DNA of 64,000 nucleotides from Solilutibacter tolerans (GTDB lineage Bacteria; Pseudomonadota; Gammaproteobacteria; Xanthomonadales; Xanthomonadaceae): positions 372,001-436,000 of the forward strand of contig NZ_FTLW01000001.1 in the NCBI RefSeq assembly GCF_900155935.1, given 5' to 3'. The translations under genes and the position numbers were made by a program. Shown here piece after piece: positions 1-12,441 of the stretch. Position 1 is the first letter of the stretch, and every line of letters starts with the position of its first letter. Under the pieces are notes generated by a model, which was not told the DNA's origin, made no database searches, and saw only the letters and a list, made by a program, of their open reading frames with translations.

Positions 1-859
1 GCAGTCCATCACTTGATATGTGCGCAGGGCCGTATGCACCCAGGGCGAAGGGGACGGGGTCACCACCGCGGCCTTCATAACGTACATCTGCACCCAGTTT
101 AGCGGGTTGCAAGCGCAGCCCTTCATCACTCCAATGCATGGGTGCGGAGAGTCGGATCCGCATCGGCATTTTCCAGTCGCTGGCCGTCGGGGTGATGTCG
201 CCAGCCAAGCCCAATGCAGCTGTTTTGGCAGGTTCGGACAGGACAAGATGCAGATCGAAGGGAAGTTGCATCGTGCGTGCGATGTAACGGCCGCGAAGAT
301 GTGCGGCCAGAGGCTCTTTCGGGGCGAAACGCGGCAGGTCGGCTTCGATGTCATCCATCTTCCATCCATTGCCCAGGACTTGACCGCGCACCAGGCGCAA
401 GCCGCGTGACAATGTGGGCAAGCGTTGTTCGGTGCTGGGCGGGCGGGATTTCCGCCATTCCGCCAGTACAGCCAGATCAAGCGTGGGTGCATCCAGTTCG
501 ACGCGTTCGATATCCAGCAGCTTTCCCCGGCTTTTCAGCGTGGACCAAGGCAGTGACAGCAGGATGCGTTCGGCATGAAGCAATTCACGCTGGGTACCCG
601 GCAAGCGTGCGCTCACCCCGCGAATTACCCAACGTGGCGTGCCGCGCAATTGCAACTCGGCCTCGCCATCGGCACTGATGTCGAGGCCCAGCGCTTGTCC
701 TGCCTCGCGCAGGATCAGGCGAGTGGCGAATCGAGGCTGCAGCGCCTGTTGGATAGCCAGCGCAAGCAGCAACAGAAGTACGGCCAACCCGATCACGAAC
801 CCGCGCACCCACCTCCGTTTGCGAGCAGGTGACGTGGTATTCGCTGGGTTGTCGTTCAC
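1..859 (-). CDS. AsmA-like membrane-anchored protein, 5' part (runs off window start)
   Basis: An open minus-strand frame without stops runs from a GTG at 859 to the window edge, giving about 286 residues. The N-terminus has a basic stretch (ARKRRW) followed by one strong membrane segment (residues about 20-40, GLAVLLLLLALAIQ). After it comes a beta-rich periplasmic region with the typical AsmA pattern: the LILREAGQALGLDIS segment, then repeated short strands such as LLDIERVELDAPTLDLAVL. The GTG overlaps the ftsY stop as GTGA, so translation is probably coupled to ftsY. AsmA-family proteins are inner-membrane anchored and are implicated in lipid transport and outer-membrane assembly. The C-terminus is missing from the window, so the subfamily cannot be set. 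The frame and membrane segment are seen; the family call is by pattern and the function is inferred. Confidence 0.7.
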   Translation of the reverse strand, partial: MNDNPANTTSPARKRRWVRGFVIGLAVLLLLLALAIQQALQPRFATRLILREAGQALGLDISADGEAELQLRGTPRWVIRGVSARLPGTQRELLHAERILLSLPWSTLKSRGKLLDIERVELDAPTLDLAVLAEWRKSRPPSTEQRLPTLSRGLRLVRGQVLGNGWKMDDIEADLPRFAPKEPLAAHLRGRYIARTMQLPFDLHLVLSEPAKTAALGLAGDITPTASDWKMPMRIRLSAPMHWSDEGLRLQPAKLGADVRYEGRGGDPVPFALGAYGPAHISSDGL

Positions 860-1971
860 TGGCCGAGTGATGCAGGCAGTAGCGCGTCGACGAAGGCTTC
901 GGGATCGAACACGCGCAGGTCTTCCGGCCGCTCACCGATGCCGGCGTAACGAATCGGGATGCCGAATTCACGCGCCAGTGCGAACACGACGCCGCCCTTC
1001 GCGGTGCCATCGAGTTTGGTTACGACCAAACCCGACACAGGCACTTTGGCACTGAACGCGCGCACTTGCGAGATCGCGTTCTGGCCCGTCGTACCGTCGA
1101 TCACCATCAAGATCTCGTGCGGGATGCCCGCGCCATGCTTGCCCAGTACGCGCACGATCTTGCCAAGCTCATCCATCAGCCCAACCTGCGTATGCAGGCG
1201 CCCCGCGGTGTCGGCGATCAGCACGTCGGTGCCGCGCGACTTGGCCGAGCTGTAGGCATCGAAAGCGACCGCCGCTGCATCGGCATCCTGTCCTTGCGCG
1301 ATCACCTGCACGTTGTTGCGTTCTCCCCAGGCCTGCAATTGGGCGACGGCGGCAGCGCGGAATGTGTCGCCGGCTGCGAGCATCAGGCTGCGGCCATCAT
1401 CGCGGAACTTGCGCGCCAATTTGCCGATCGTGGTGGTCTTGCCGACCCCGTTCACGCCGATGGTGACAATGACGAACGGTTTCGCGGTGCCATCGATCAA
1501 CAAGGGCTGCGCAACCGGGCGCAACAGGGCGACCAAGTCTTCGCGCAAAGCCGCAAGTAGCGCATTGGCATCGGCAAATTCACGTCGGCCCATGCGTGCG
1601 CGCAGGTCGTCGATCAATGCCGTCGTGGCTTTCACGCCGACATCGGCGGTGAGCAGTGCGGTTTCGATTTCTTCCAGCAGATCTTCGTCAAGCTTCGGGT
1701 TGCGCGAGAACAGCCCCCCCAGCGAGCGCGCCATGCCGCTGCCTTTCAGGCGTTCGCGCCAACCGGTCTTGCCCGGCGCTGCAGCAGGCGCGGCATCGGC
1801 ATAGTCATCTTTGGCCGTCGCAGGGGAGACGGGCGCGGCGACAGGCGCGGGAGCATCGACCGCCGCACTCGGCGCGGCGCTAGTGACAGGCGCTTCGACG
1901 ACCGGTTGGGCCGGCGTATCAGTGGCGGTTTCGCCATCAGTGGGCTTCTTGCGCCAGAACCAGTTAACCAT
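856..1971 (-). CDS. ftsY: Signal recognition particle receptor FtsY
   Basis: SRP-receptor GTPase of 371 residues that docks SRP-bound ribosomes at the inner membrane. The N-terminal third (about 1-70) is the variable Ala/Pro/acidic A domain. The NG domain follows: helical N part (about 75-150), P-loop GVNGVGKTTTIGKLA (about 170), DTFRAAA, DTAGRL and the G4/G5 region TKLDGTAKGG near the C-terminus. The start at 1971 (MVNWFWRKKP, aromatic-basic membrane-binding N-terminus as in FtsY proteins) is preferred. The frame stays open to 2547, but that upstream part runs antisense to rsmD and has no FtsY character. rsmD is divergent, as in many gammaproteobacteria where ftsY and rsmD are neighbours. 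The downstream AsmA-like gene overlaps its stop. Confidence 0.97.
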   Translation of the reverse strand: MVNWFWRKKPTDGETATDTPAQPVVEAPVTSAAPSAAVDAPAPVAAPVSPATAKDDYADAAPAAAPGKTGWRERLKGSGMARSLGGLFSRNPKLDEDLLEEIETALLTADVGVKATTALIDDLRARMGRREFADANALLAALREDLVALLRPVAQPLLIDGTAKPFVIVTIGVNGVGKTTTIGKLARKFRDDGRSLMLAAGDTFRAAAVAQLQAWGERNNVQVIAQGQDADAAAVAFDAYSSAKSRGTDVLIADTAGRLHTQVGLMDELGKIVRVLGKHGAGIPHEILMVIDGTTGQNAISQVRAFSAKVPVSGLVVTKLDGTAKGGVVFALAREFGIPIRYAGIGERPEDLRVFDPEAFVDALLPASLGQ

Positions 1972-2025
1972 GCGTGGGGGGATGTAAGAGAATGCGAGGA
2001 TGGTAGCACCGGGGTTTCGATTGGC

Positions 2026-3161
<1,136 letters not shown>

Positions 3162-3177
3162 GCAACCGGGGAACACC

Positions 3178-5742
<2,565 letters not shown>

Positions 5743-5768
5743 GTGCGGTGGTGTTGAAAATGGATGCG

Positions 5769-5797
5769 AAAACGGCCGGATCATTCCGGCCGTTTTT
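5769..5797. terminator. Bidirectional terminator between ggt and peroxiredoxin
   Basis: AAACGGCCGGA and TCCGGCCGTTT form an 11-bp perfect stem with a TCAT loop, flanked by A and T runs. It lies between two convergent genes and can serve both strands. Confidence 0.85.
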
Positions 5798-5826
5798 GAT
5801 AGCGATGCAGCCAAGCCGTGCGGTGA

Positions 5827-6369
5827 TTATTCCTTGTAAGGATTCGCGTGCATCCAGCCCAGTACTTTCTCGGGCTTGCTCTCGATGTACGGATCGTCAT
5901 CGCTGCCATCATCGTTGATGCCTGGCTCGACAAACATCGCCTGCACCACGCCATCATCAATCACGGCGGCATAGCGCCAACTGCGCTGGCCAAAGCCCAG
6001 ATGGTCCTTGTCGATAAGCATGCCCATACGACGGGTGAATTTGCCGGAACCATCTGGCAACATCTTCACCTTGTCGATGTTGAGGTGCTTGCCCCATTGG
6101 TACATGACGAATGCATCGTTGACCGAGAGGCAGTGGACTTCATTTGCGCCTGCGGATTTCAGTGCATCGTATTGATGCTCGAACGCCGGGCACTGCTCGG
6201 TCGTGCAGGTGGGCGTGAACGCACCGGGCAAGGCAAACAATACATGTCGACCCTTGCCGAAGATCTCGCCGGTGGACACATCCTGCCAACGGAAGGGATT
6301 GTCACCGCCGATGGATTCATCGCGAACGCGAGTTTTCAGTACGACATCGGGAACGGATTGGCCAATCAT
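5827..6369 (-). CDS. Prx5-family peroxiredoxin
   Basis: Thiol peroxidase of 180 residues that reduces hydrogen peroxide or organic peroxides. The signature PGAFTPTCT places the peroxidatic Cys at about residue 55, with another Cys five residues later (EQC) and one in the VHCLS strand. Conserved SVNDAFVMYQWGK and the helix around GKFTRRMGML match the Prx5/type II peroxiredoxin group. No glutaredoxin domain is fused. ATG 6369 is preceded on the minus strand by GGAG at suitable spacing. It is monocistronic, between a shared terminator and a divergent MBL-fold gene. Confidence 0.95.
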   Translation of the reverse strand: MIGQSVPDVVLKTRVRDESIGGDNPFRWQDVSTGEIFGKGRHVLFALPGAFTPTCTTEQCPAFEHQYDALKSAGANEVHCLSVNDAFVMYQWGKHLNIDKVKMLPDGSGKFTRRMGMLIDKDHLGFGQRSWRYAAVIDDGVVQAMFVEPGINDDGSDDDPYIESKPEKVLGWMHANPYKE

Positions 6370-6478
6370 TCAGGGCTCCAGTCAAGGGATGGTGTGGCAT
6401 TGGGCCACGGCGATGCTTAAGACGATGTCGAGACGGGCGTAGAATCAAGGACAGATAAAGAGCAAGCGGTAAATCACG

Positions 6479-7369
<891 letters not shown>

Positions 7370-7372
7370 CGC

Positions 7373-7397
7373 GGGAACCGGCATCGCGCCGGTTCCC
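7373..7397. terminator. Bidirectional terminator between MBL gene and TonB receptor
   Basis: GGGAACCGGC (7373-7382) pairs perfectly with GCCGGTTCCC (7388-7397) around an ATCGC loop. The tail is weak (TTCAAG). It sits exactly between two convergent stop codons. Confidence 0.6.
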
Positions 7398-7408
7398 TTC
7401 AAGCAGGA

Positions 7409-9727
7409 TCAGAACGCCCAGCGCATGACCAGCTGGTAGCTCGGGCCGGCCTTCTCGGTTTCCAGTTCGTACTCGTCGAAATCCCGATCGATCTGGTCCG
7501 CCTGGTTGTCGAACTTGTTGAAGAACTCGTCCTTCGACGCATCCAGCAGGTTGGCCGCGCTCAGCCGCAGCGACAGGGTCTCGCCGAAGCGCTTCTCGAC
7601 GAAAACCTCCAGGTCCGCGCCGTACTTGACGGTCACTTCCTCGGCCACGATCCGGCTGAAGGCGTCGCCCTGCTTGCGGTAGGTCGCACCGAACGAGGCC
7701 TGCAGCGCCGGCATGTCGTGGATGAAGCCGACGTTGTAGACGCTGCGCGCCTGGTCGTTGAAGCGGCGGTTGCCAAGGAAGTCCTCGACCTTGCTGTTGA
7801 GCCACGAGTAGTTGAGGAACACGCCGGTATTCGGCAGGCCCAGCGCGGTCAGCGGGGTGGAGAGATCGAACTCCACGCCGTAGACCTTGCCGTCGCCGAC
7901 ATTGGCCGAGGTGAACACATAGCTTTCCGGTTCGAACTCGAAGTCGTCTTCGCTCGCGCCGGGGTTCTCGTCGAGGAATTCCTCCAGGTCATCCTCGTAG
8001 TTGTCCTGCGCGTCCTCGCTCCACTCGCCGGTATTGACCAGCTCGATCAGGTCCTTCACGTCACGATAGAAGAAGTTCACGCCGATCACGCCGCTCTTGC
8101 CCAGCCGGCGTTCGAAGCCGAGGTCGAGGCCGTTGGCGCGCTCGGGCTCCAGCAGCGGATTGCCGATGTAGTCGTTGTCGCCGTACTCGCCGTCCAGCAG
8201 CGCCGGCACCAGCTCGTTGAAGTTCGGCCGCTTCACGCTTTTCGCCAGCGAGAACTTCACGCGGGTGGCGTCGTCCAGGTCCCACTTCAGGTGCAGCGAG
8301 GGCAGCAGCTGGTTGTAGTCGCGGCTGGCGGAACCTTCGGTTTCGCCATCCTCGCTGTAGCGGATGTCGGACTTGGTGGTCTCGTAGCGCAGGCCGGCTT
8401 CCCAAGCGAACGCGCCGCGTTTGCCGGACACCATCACGTACGGATCGACGCGGGTTTCCTCGATCAGCGAGCCGATGCTGCCATCGAGTTCATAGACCAC
8501 CGGGTCGCCTTCGTTGTCGGCTTCCCATTCGAAGTTGGTGTAGGTGATGTCGCGCTTCTTGCTGCGCCAGTCCACCCCGAACTCCAGTTCGGCGCCGCCC
8601 AGCGGGCGCTTGTGGGCGAGGGTGAAGCCGGTTTCCTTGTCGATGGCATCCACCGACTGTGCCTCGGCCTCGGACGCATCCCACTCGCCGTTGACGTACT
8701 CGTGCTTCTCTTCGCTTTCGGCGCTGTTGTCCTCGAAGCGCGCATGGTCGAGGTCGAGCGAGGTGGTGCCGCCGGCCATGTCGAAGCGGTATTCGGTACC
8801 GATGCCCCAGTTCACCTGGTCGATGGGGTTCAGGCCGGGCACGTTGGATTCGATCACATCGCCGTCGTCGTATTCGACCTCGTAGGAGACCTCGGTGACG
8901 TCGCGGTCGGTCTTGACGTAGAAAGCGTCGACGCCGAAGCGGCCGGTCTCGCCGACATTAGCAGTCCATGACACGTTCGCCGAATAGTCGCGGCCGTCCT
9001 TGACCTCGTTCTGGTCCTCGAAGCTCAGCAACTCGTCCAGCGACGGGTCGGCGTAGCGGTCCGAGCGCTTGTTCTTGGCGCGATAGCGGTCCTGTACGTT
9101 GAGTCCGGCCAGGATTCGGCCGCCCAGGAAATCGCCGCTGGTGACCGCACCGAAGGTCGGGTTGAACTCGCCGTCGAACGAGCGGGTGGCACCGATGCGC
9201 AGGTAGCTGCCGTCGAACACGTAAGCGTCGCGCAGGACGATATTGATGGTGCCGGCCATCGCGTCGCCGCTGCGGTTGGCGCTGTTGCTGCGGATGATCT
9301 CGACGTGGTCGACCATCTCGGCGGGAATGCGATCGACCCAGAACGAGCGGTCGTCGCCCGCGCCCGGCACCTTCTTGCCGTTGACCAGCACCTGGGTGTA
9401 GCCGGCGGCCATGCCGCGCATCATCGCGCCATCGAACTCCATGATGTCGGAGCCAACAAAGGCTACGCCCGGCACCCGCTTGAGCATGTCGCCTACGGTC
9501 GCGGGCTCGAAGCGCTGGAAGTATTCGAGGTCGTAGCGCAGCACCGGCGCGGTGTCTTCGGTGCGGTTACGGTAGGTGATCTCGCCCTGGACTACGACCG
9601 CGTCCAGTTGCTTGGGATCGGTGGAGGCGCCATCCGGCGCGGCCTGCTGCGCGAACGTGGTGGCCGGCAGCAGCGCGGCGCAGCACAGCGCCCTCGACAG
9701 ACCCAGAGCCAAGGCGTGGTGTTTCAT
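7409..9727 (-). CDS. TonB-dependent outer-membrane receptor (phytase locus)
   Basis: A 772-residue receptor. The signal peptide is MKHHALALGLSRALCCAALLP with cleavage near FAQQ. A TonB-box-like DAVVV segment follows, then a plug domain (YTQVLVNGKKVPGAGDD, IIRSNSANRSGDAMAGTINIVLRDAY). A 22-stranded barrel follows and ends in the outer-membrane Phe (LVMRWAF). The start at 9727 is chosen because GGGGA lies about 10 bases upstream; starts at 9736 and 9742 add only a few residues. A longer frame to 10180 runs antisense to the phytase gene and is not credible. It is divergent from a beta-propeller phytase, which suggests that the substrate is phytate, a metal-phytate complex or a related organophosphate. 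The ligand is inference; the receptor identity is not in doubt. Confidence 0.93.
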   Translation of the reverse strand: MKHHALALGLSRALCCAALLPATTFAQQAAPDGASTDPKQLDAVVVQGEITYRNRTEDTAPVLRYDLEYFQRFEPATVGDMLKRVPGVAFVGSDIMEFDGAMMRGMAAGYTQVLVNGKKVPGAGDDRSFWVDRIPAEMVDHVEIIRSNSANRSGDAMAGTINIVLRDAYVFDGSYLRIGATRSFDGEFNPTFGAVTSGDFLGGRILAGLNVQDRYRAKNKRSDRYADPSLDELLSFEDQNEVKDGRDYSANVSWTANVGETGRFGVDAFYVKTDRDVTEVSYEVEYDDGDVIESNVPGLNPIDQVNWGIGTEYRFDMAGGTTSLDLDHARFEDNSAESEEKHEYVNGEWDASEAEAQSVDAIDKETGFTLAHKRPLGGAELEFGVDWRSKKRDITYTNFEWEADNEGDPVVYELDGSIGSLIEETRVDPYVMVSGKRGAFAWEAGLRYETTKSDIRYSEDGETEGSASRDYNQLLPSLHLKWDLDDATRVKFSLAKSVKRPNFNELVPALLDGEYGDNDYIGNPLLEPERANGLDLGFERRLGKSGVIGVNFFYRDVKDLIELVNTGEWSEDAQDNYEDDLEEFLDENPGASEDDFEFEPESYVFTSANVGDGKVYGVEFDLSTPLTALGLPNTGVFLNYSWLNSKVEDFLGNRRFNDQARSVYNVGFIHDMPALQASFGATYRKQGDAFSRIVAEEVTVKYGADLEVFVEKRFGETLSLRLSAANLLDASKDEFFNKFDNQADQIDRDFDEYELETEKAGPSYQLVMRWAF

Positions 9728-9787
9728 GTATTGCATCCCCATGACGAAACAAAGCAGGGATTTGTACGCCTGGTACATGGCGGAAAC

Positions 9788-9816
9788 ATGACACTGCGAT
9801 GCAGATGCGATGACAG
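9788..9816 (-). promoter_or_regulatory. Pho-box-like direct repeat facing the TonB receptor
   Basis: On the minus strand, CTGTCAT (9816-9810) and GTGTCAT (9794-9788) are in direct repeat exactly 22 bases apart, two periods of the 11-base Pho-box spacing. The first is a perfect match to the E. coli half-site and the second matches 6 of 7. The middle position (TCTGCAT) shares only CAT, and the spacers are not AT-rich. Binding by PhoB is inferred. Confidence 0.45.
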
Positions 9817-9832
9817 TCATGCAATGCGCGGA

Positions 9833-9850
9833 TTGACACGAAACCGTCAA
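9833..9850 (+). promoter_or_regulatory. Possible Pho box upstream of phytase gene
   Basis: TTGACAC-GAAA-CCGTCAA has the 7-4-7 layout of a Pho box and matches about 11 of 18 consensus positions. A -10-like TATTCT lies at 9861-9866, the distance expected when a Pho box replaces the -35. The match is weaker than the two CCGTCAT repeats before DUF47-pit. Confidence 0.3.
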
Positions 9851-9902
9851 GCAATGGTCGTATTCTATGCGGTCTGTTGAATGCGCGAGCGCGGGGGAAT
9901 AC

Positions 9903-11030
9903 GTGAAACCACATTGCATGATGCTGCTTACGATGGTGCTGGCCGCCGGTTGCGCCACGCTGCCGCCGCCCGCCGCCACGCCCGATGCACGCGAGCCGGA
10001 TGAGCATGTCGAAAAGGATCCGCTGCTGTCCGAAGCCGGCGTCGCGCATGTCGTGGTGCCGGAAGCCTTCTTCACCGCGTCCACGCCGGACGAAAACATC
10101 GATTCCCCCGCCAGCTGGCGCACGCCGCAGGGCCAGCGCTGGCTGATCGGCACCGCCAAGGCGACCCATCGCCTGGTCATCTATGACGGTGATACCGGCA
10201 AGACGCTGCGCACCGTGTCCGGTCCCGGTACGGCGCTGGGCCGGATGCAGCGGCCGAACGGCATCTCGGTGATCGACGACCTGGTGCTGGTGGTGGAGCG
10301 CGACAACCAGCGCGTGCAGGTCTTCCAGTTGCCGGACTTCAAGCCGCTGCTGGTGTTCGGTGCGGCCGATCTCAGGCAGCCCTACGGCCTGTGGGTCCGC
10401 AGGCAGGCGGGTGGCTATGAAGTGATCGTCAGCGACAACTACATGTCGGCGCAGGACGAGGACGTGCCGCCGCCGCTGGCGGAACTCGGCCAGCGTTTCA
10501 AGCGCTATGCGCTGCAGCGCGAAGGCAAGGGCTGGCAGGCGCGATTGACCGGCGCGTTCGGTGACACGGGCGAGGCGGGCGCGATCCGCATCGCGGAATC
10601 GGTGTTCGGCGATGTGGCGCACGATCGCCTGCTGCTGTCGGAAGAAGACGTGGCGACCGGTACCCGCCTGCGCGAATACGGGATGGATGGCCGCTATCGG
10701 GGTCGCGACATCGGCGCATCGCTGTTCAAGGCGCAGGCCGAAGGCATGGCGCTGTTCACCTGCGCGGATGGCAGCGGCTACTGGATCGCCACCGACCAGT
10801 TCAAGGACCGCAGCCTGTTCCATGTGTTCGACCGGGTGACGCTGGCGCATCGCGGCGCTTTCGCCGGCAAGCGCACCGCGAATACCGATGGCGTCTGGCT
10901 GGACCAGAGCGTCGACGCGCGTTTCCCGCAGGGCGTGTTCTACGCGGTGGACGACGACCAGGCCGTGGCCGCGTTCGACTGGCGCGACATCGCCAAGGCG
11001 CTTTCGCTCGAAGGCTGCGGGGCGCGTTGA
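9903..11030 (+). CDS. Beta-propeller phytase-like lipoprotein
   Basis: A 375-residue protein of the beta-propeller phytase (3-phytase) family, which removes phosphate from myo-inositol hexakisphosphate using calcium. The start is GTG 9903, with GGGGGAA five bases upstream. The signal peptide ends in a lipobox LAAGC (lipidated Cys 17), so the enzyme is tethered to a membrane outside the cytoplasm. Family-like segments in order: ENIDSPASW (where the family usually has DDPAxW), IYDGDTGKTLRTVSG, MQRPNGISVID, EGMALFTCADGSGYWIATDQ, SLFHVFDR and TANTDGVWL. The change at the first motif could alter calcium binding. It is first in a three-gene operon with phosphatase and pyrophosphatase. The fold assignment is good; the substrate is inferred. 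Confidence 0.82.
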   Translation: MKPHCMMLLTMVLAAGCATLPPPAATPDAREPDEHVEKDPLLSEAGVAHVVVPEAFFTASTPDENIDSPASWRTPQGQRWLIGTAKATHRLVIYDGDTGKTLRTVSGPGTALGRMQRPNGISVIDDLVLVVERDNQRVQVFQLPDFKPLLVFGAADLRQPYGLWVRRQAGGYEVIVSDNYMSAQDEDVPPPLAELGQRFKRYALQREGKGWQARLTGAFGDTGEAGAIRIAESVFGDVAHDRLLLSEEDVATGTRLREYGMDGRYRGRDIGASLFKAQAEGMALFTCADGSGYWIATDQFKDRSLFHVFDRVTLAHRGAFAGKRTANTDGVWLDQSVDARFPQGVFYAVDDDQAVAAFDWRDIAKALSLEGCGAR

Positions 11031-11034
11031 CACC

Positions 11035-12441
11035 ATGCATCGACACGATTGGACCGCCGCGATGAGAAAGGGTGGATGGACGGTGCTGGCCGCATTCGCG
11101 CTGGTGATGGCTCCGGCCTTCACGCAATCGCCCGGCGAGAACGAACCCAACCTCGCGGTGCGTGCGGGCTCCACGCGCTATGTCGCCAGCGCGATGCCCG
11201 ACCGCATCATCGCCAGCCCCGCGCAGGATGCATCCAGCGGCTTCGCGGTGAACTGGCGCACCAATGACCGCGTGCAGTCGCCGGTCATCGAAATCCGCAT
11301 CGCCACCGATTCGCCGGATGTCGGCGAGCCGCGCCGCATCACCGCCGTCACGCGGGCGTGGCAGGCGAGCAATGGCGGCGTGCATGTGCATCGCGCGGAC
11401 ATCGATGGCCTGGCGCCGGACACGCTCTACATGTTCCGCGTGCAGGGCGAGGGCAGTTGGAGCGGCTGGCGCCAGTTGCGCACCGCCGCCGCGACCGGCG
11501 AGCCGCTGACCGTGCTGTTTTTCGGTGACACGCAGAACAAGAACCTGAGCCATGTCAGCCGGGTGACGCGCGAAGCCATGCGCCACGCGCCGGACGCCAC
11601 GCTCGCGCTTTATGCCGGAGATCTGGTCGCCGAAGCGGTGGACGACAACGAGTGGGGCGAGTGGTTCGAAGCCGCCGGCGACCTGCCCGACGTGATGCTG
11701 GTCGCGCCGGCCATCGGCAACCACGAATACCGCGAGGAGTTCGAGGACACGCCGCAGGAGCGTCGCGTGCTCGGCGAGTCGTGGATGCAGGCTTTCGCGC
11801 TGCCCCGCAACGGTGCGGAAGGCGAGCACGCGCGGGCCACGACGTACTGGTTCGATGCGCAGGGCGTCCGCTTCGTGGTGCTGGATGGCACCTCGGCGCT
11901 CGACCTCGGCACACTGCAGGCGCAGACGCGCTGGATGGATCGCGTGCTGGCGCGGAACCCGCATCCGTGGTCGATCGTGCTGGTTCACCAGCCGATGTAT
12001 TCGCCGCGCGGTCGCGGCGCCAGTGAACGCCTGCGCGCGGCCTGGGTGCCGGTGATGGAGAAGCACGGCGTGGACCTGGTGCTGCAGGGCCATGACCATA
12101 CCTACGGACGGCGCGCCGGCGACACGCGTGGCAAGGCGCTGCCGCAGTTCGTGGTGAGCGTGGCCGGGCCCAAGCAGTACCGCCTCTCGGATGAGGCCAA
12201 GCGCGAGATGGCGCCGACCGCCGAAGACACCCAGTTGTTCCAGGTGTTGCGCATCGACAACCAGCGCATGCGTTACCAGGCGCGCACGGTGACCGGTCGC
12301 CTGTATGACGATGTCGAGATCGTGCGCGATGCACAGGGCCGCAAGCAGCTGCGCGAGATCCGCGAAGGCCGCATCGCCGAACGCGATTGCACGCATCGCG
12401 ATGCCACGCTCGGTGGCCGCAGCGACCGGTGCTGGGAATGA
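11035..12441 (+). CDS. Secreted purple-acid-phosphatase-like metallophosphoesterase
   Basis: A 468-residue enzyme with a Sec signal peptide (WTVLAAFALVMAPAFTQS). Next comes a fibronectin-III-like N-terminal domain (about 45-150, ending in LYMFRVQGEGSWSGWRQLRT), as in purple acid phosphatases. The calcineurin-like metal-binding motifs are in order: FFGDTQNKN (about 162), YAGDLV (about 195), IGNHEY (about 227), VHQPMYS (about 318) and QGHDHTYGR (about 351). It probably releases phosphate from monoesters in the periplasm. Only four bases separate it from the phytase stop, and its own stop overlaps the pyrophosphatase start. The start is ATG 11035; ATG 11062 is also possible. Confidence 0.88.
   Translation: MHRHDWTAAMRKGGWTVLAAFALVMAPAFTQSPGENEPNLAVRAGSTRYVASAMPDRIIASPAQDASSGFAVNWRTNDRVQSPVIEIRIATDSPDVGEPRRITAVTRAWQASNGGVHVHRADIDGLAPDTLYMFRVQGEGSWSGWRQLRTAAATGEPLTVLFFGDTQNKNLSHVSRVTREAMRHAPDATLALYAGDLVAEAVDDNEWGEWFEAAGDLPDVMLVAPAIGNHEYREEFEDTPQERRVLGESWMQAFALPRNGAEGEHARATTYWFDAQGVRFVVLDGTSALDLGTLQAQTRWMDRVLARNPHPWSIVLVHQPMYSPRGRGASERLRAAWVPVMEKHGVDLVLQGHDHTYGRRAGDTRGKALPQFVVSVAGPKQYRLSDEAKREMAPTAEDTQLFQVLRIDNQRMRYQARTVTGRLYDDVEIVRDAQGRKQLREIREGRIAERDCTHRDATLGGRSDRCWE

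Noticed and set aside
7718-8971. A 417-codon open frame on the plus strand
   Set aside because: It is antisense to the TonB receptor barrel; repeated Val/Ala-rich text is typical of shadow frames.
9728-10180. Upstream extension of the TonB receptor
   Set aside because: It would run antisense into the phytase gene and bury the signal peptide.
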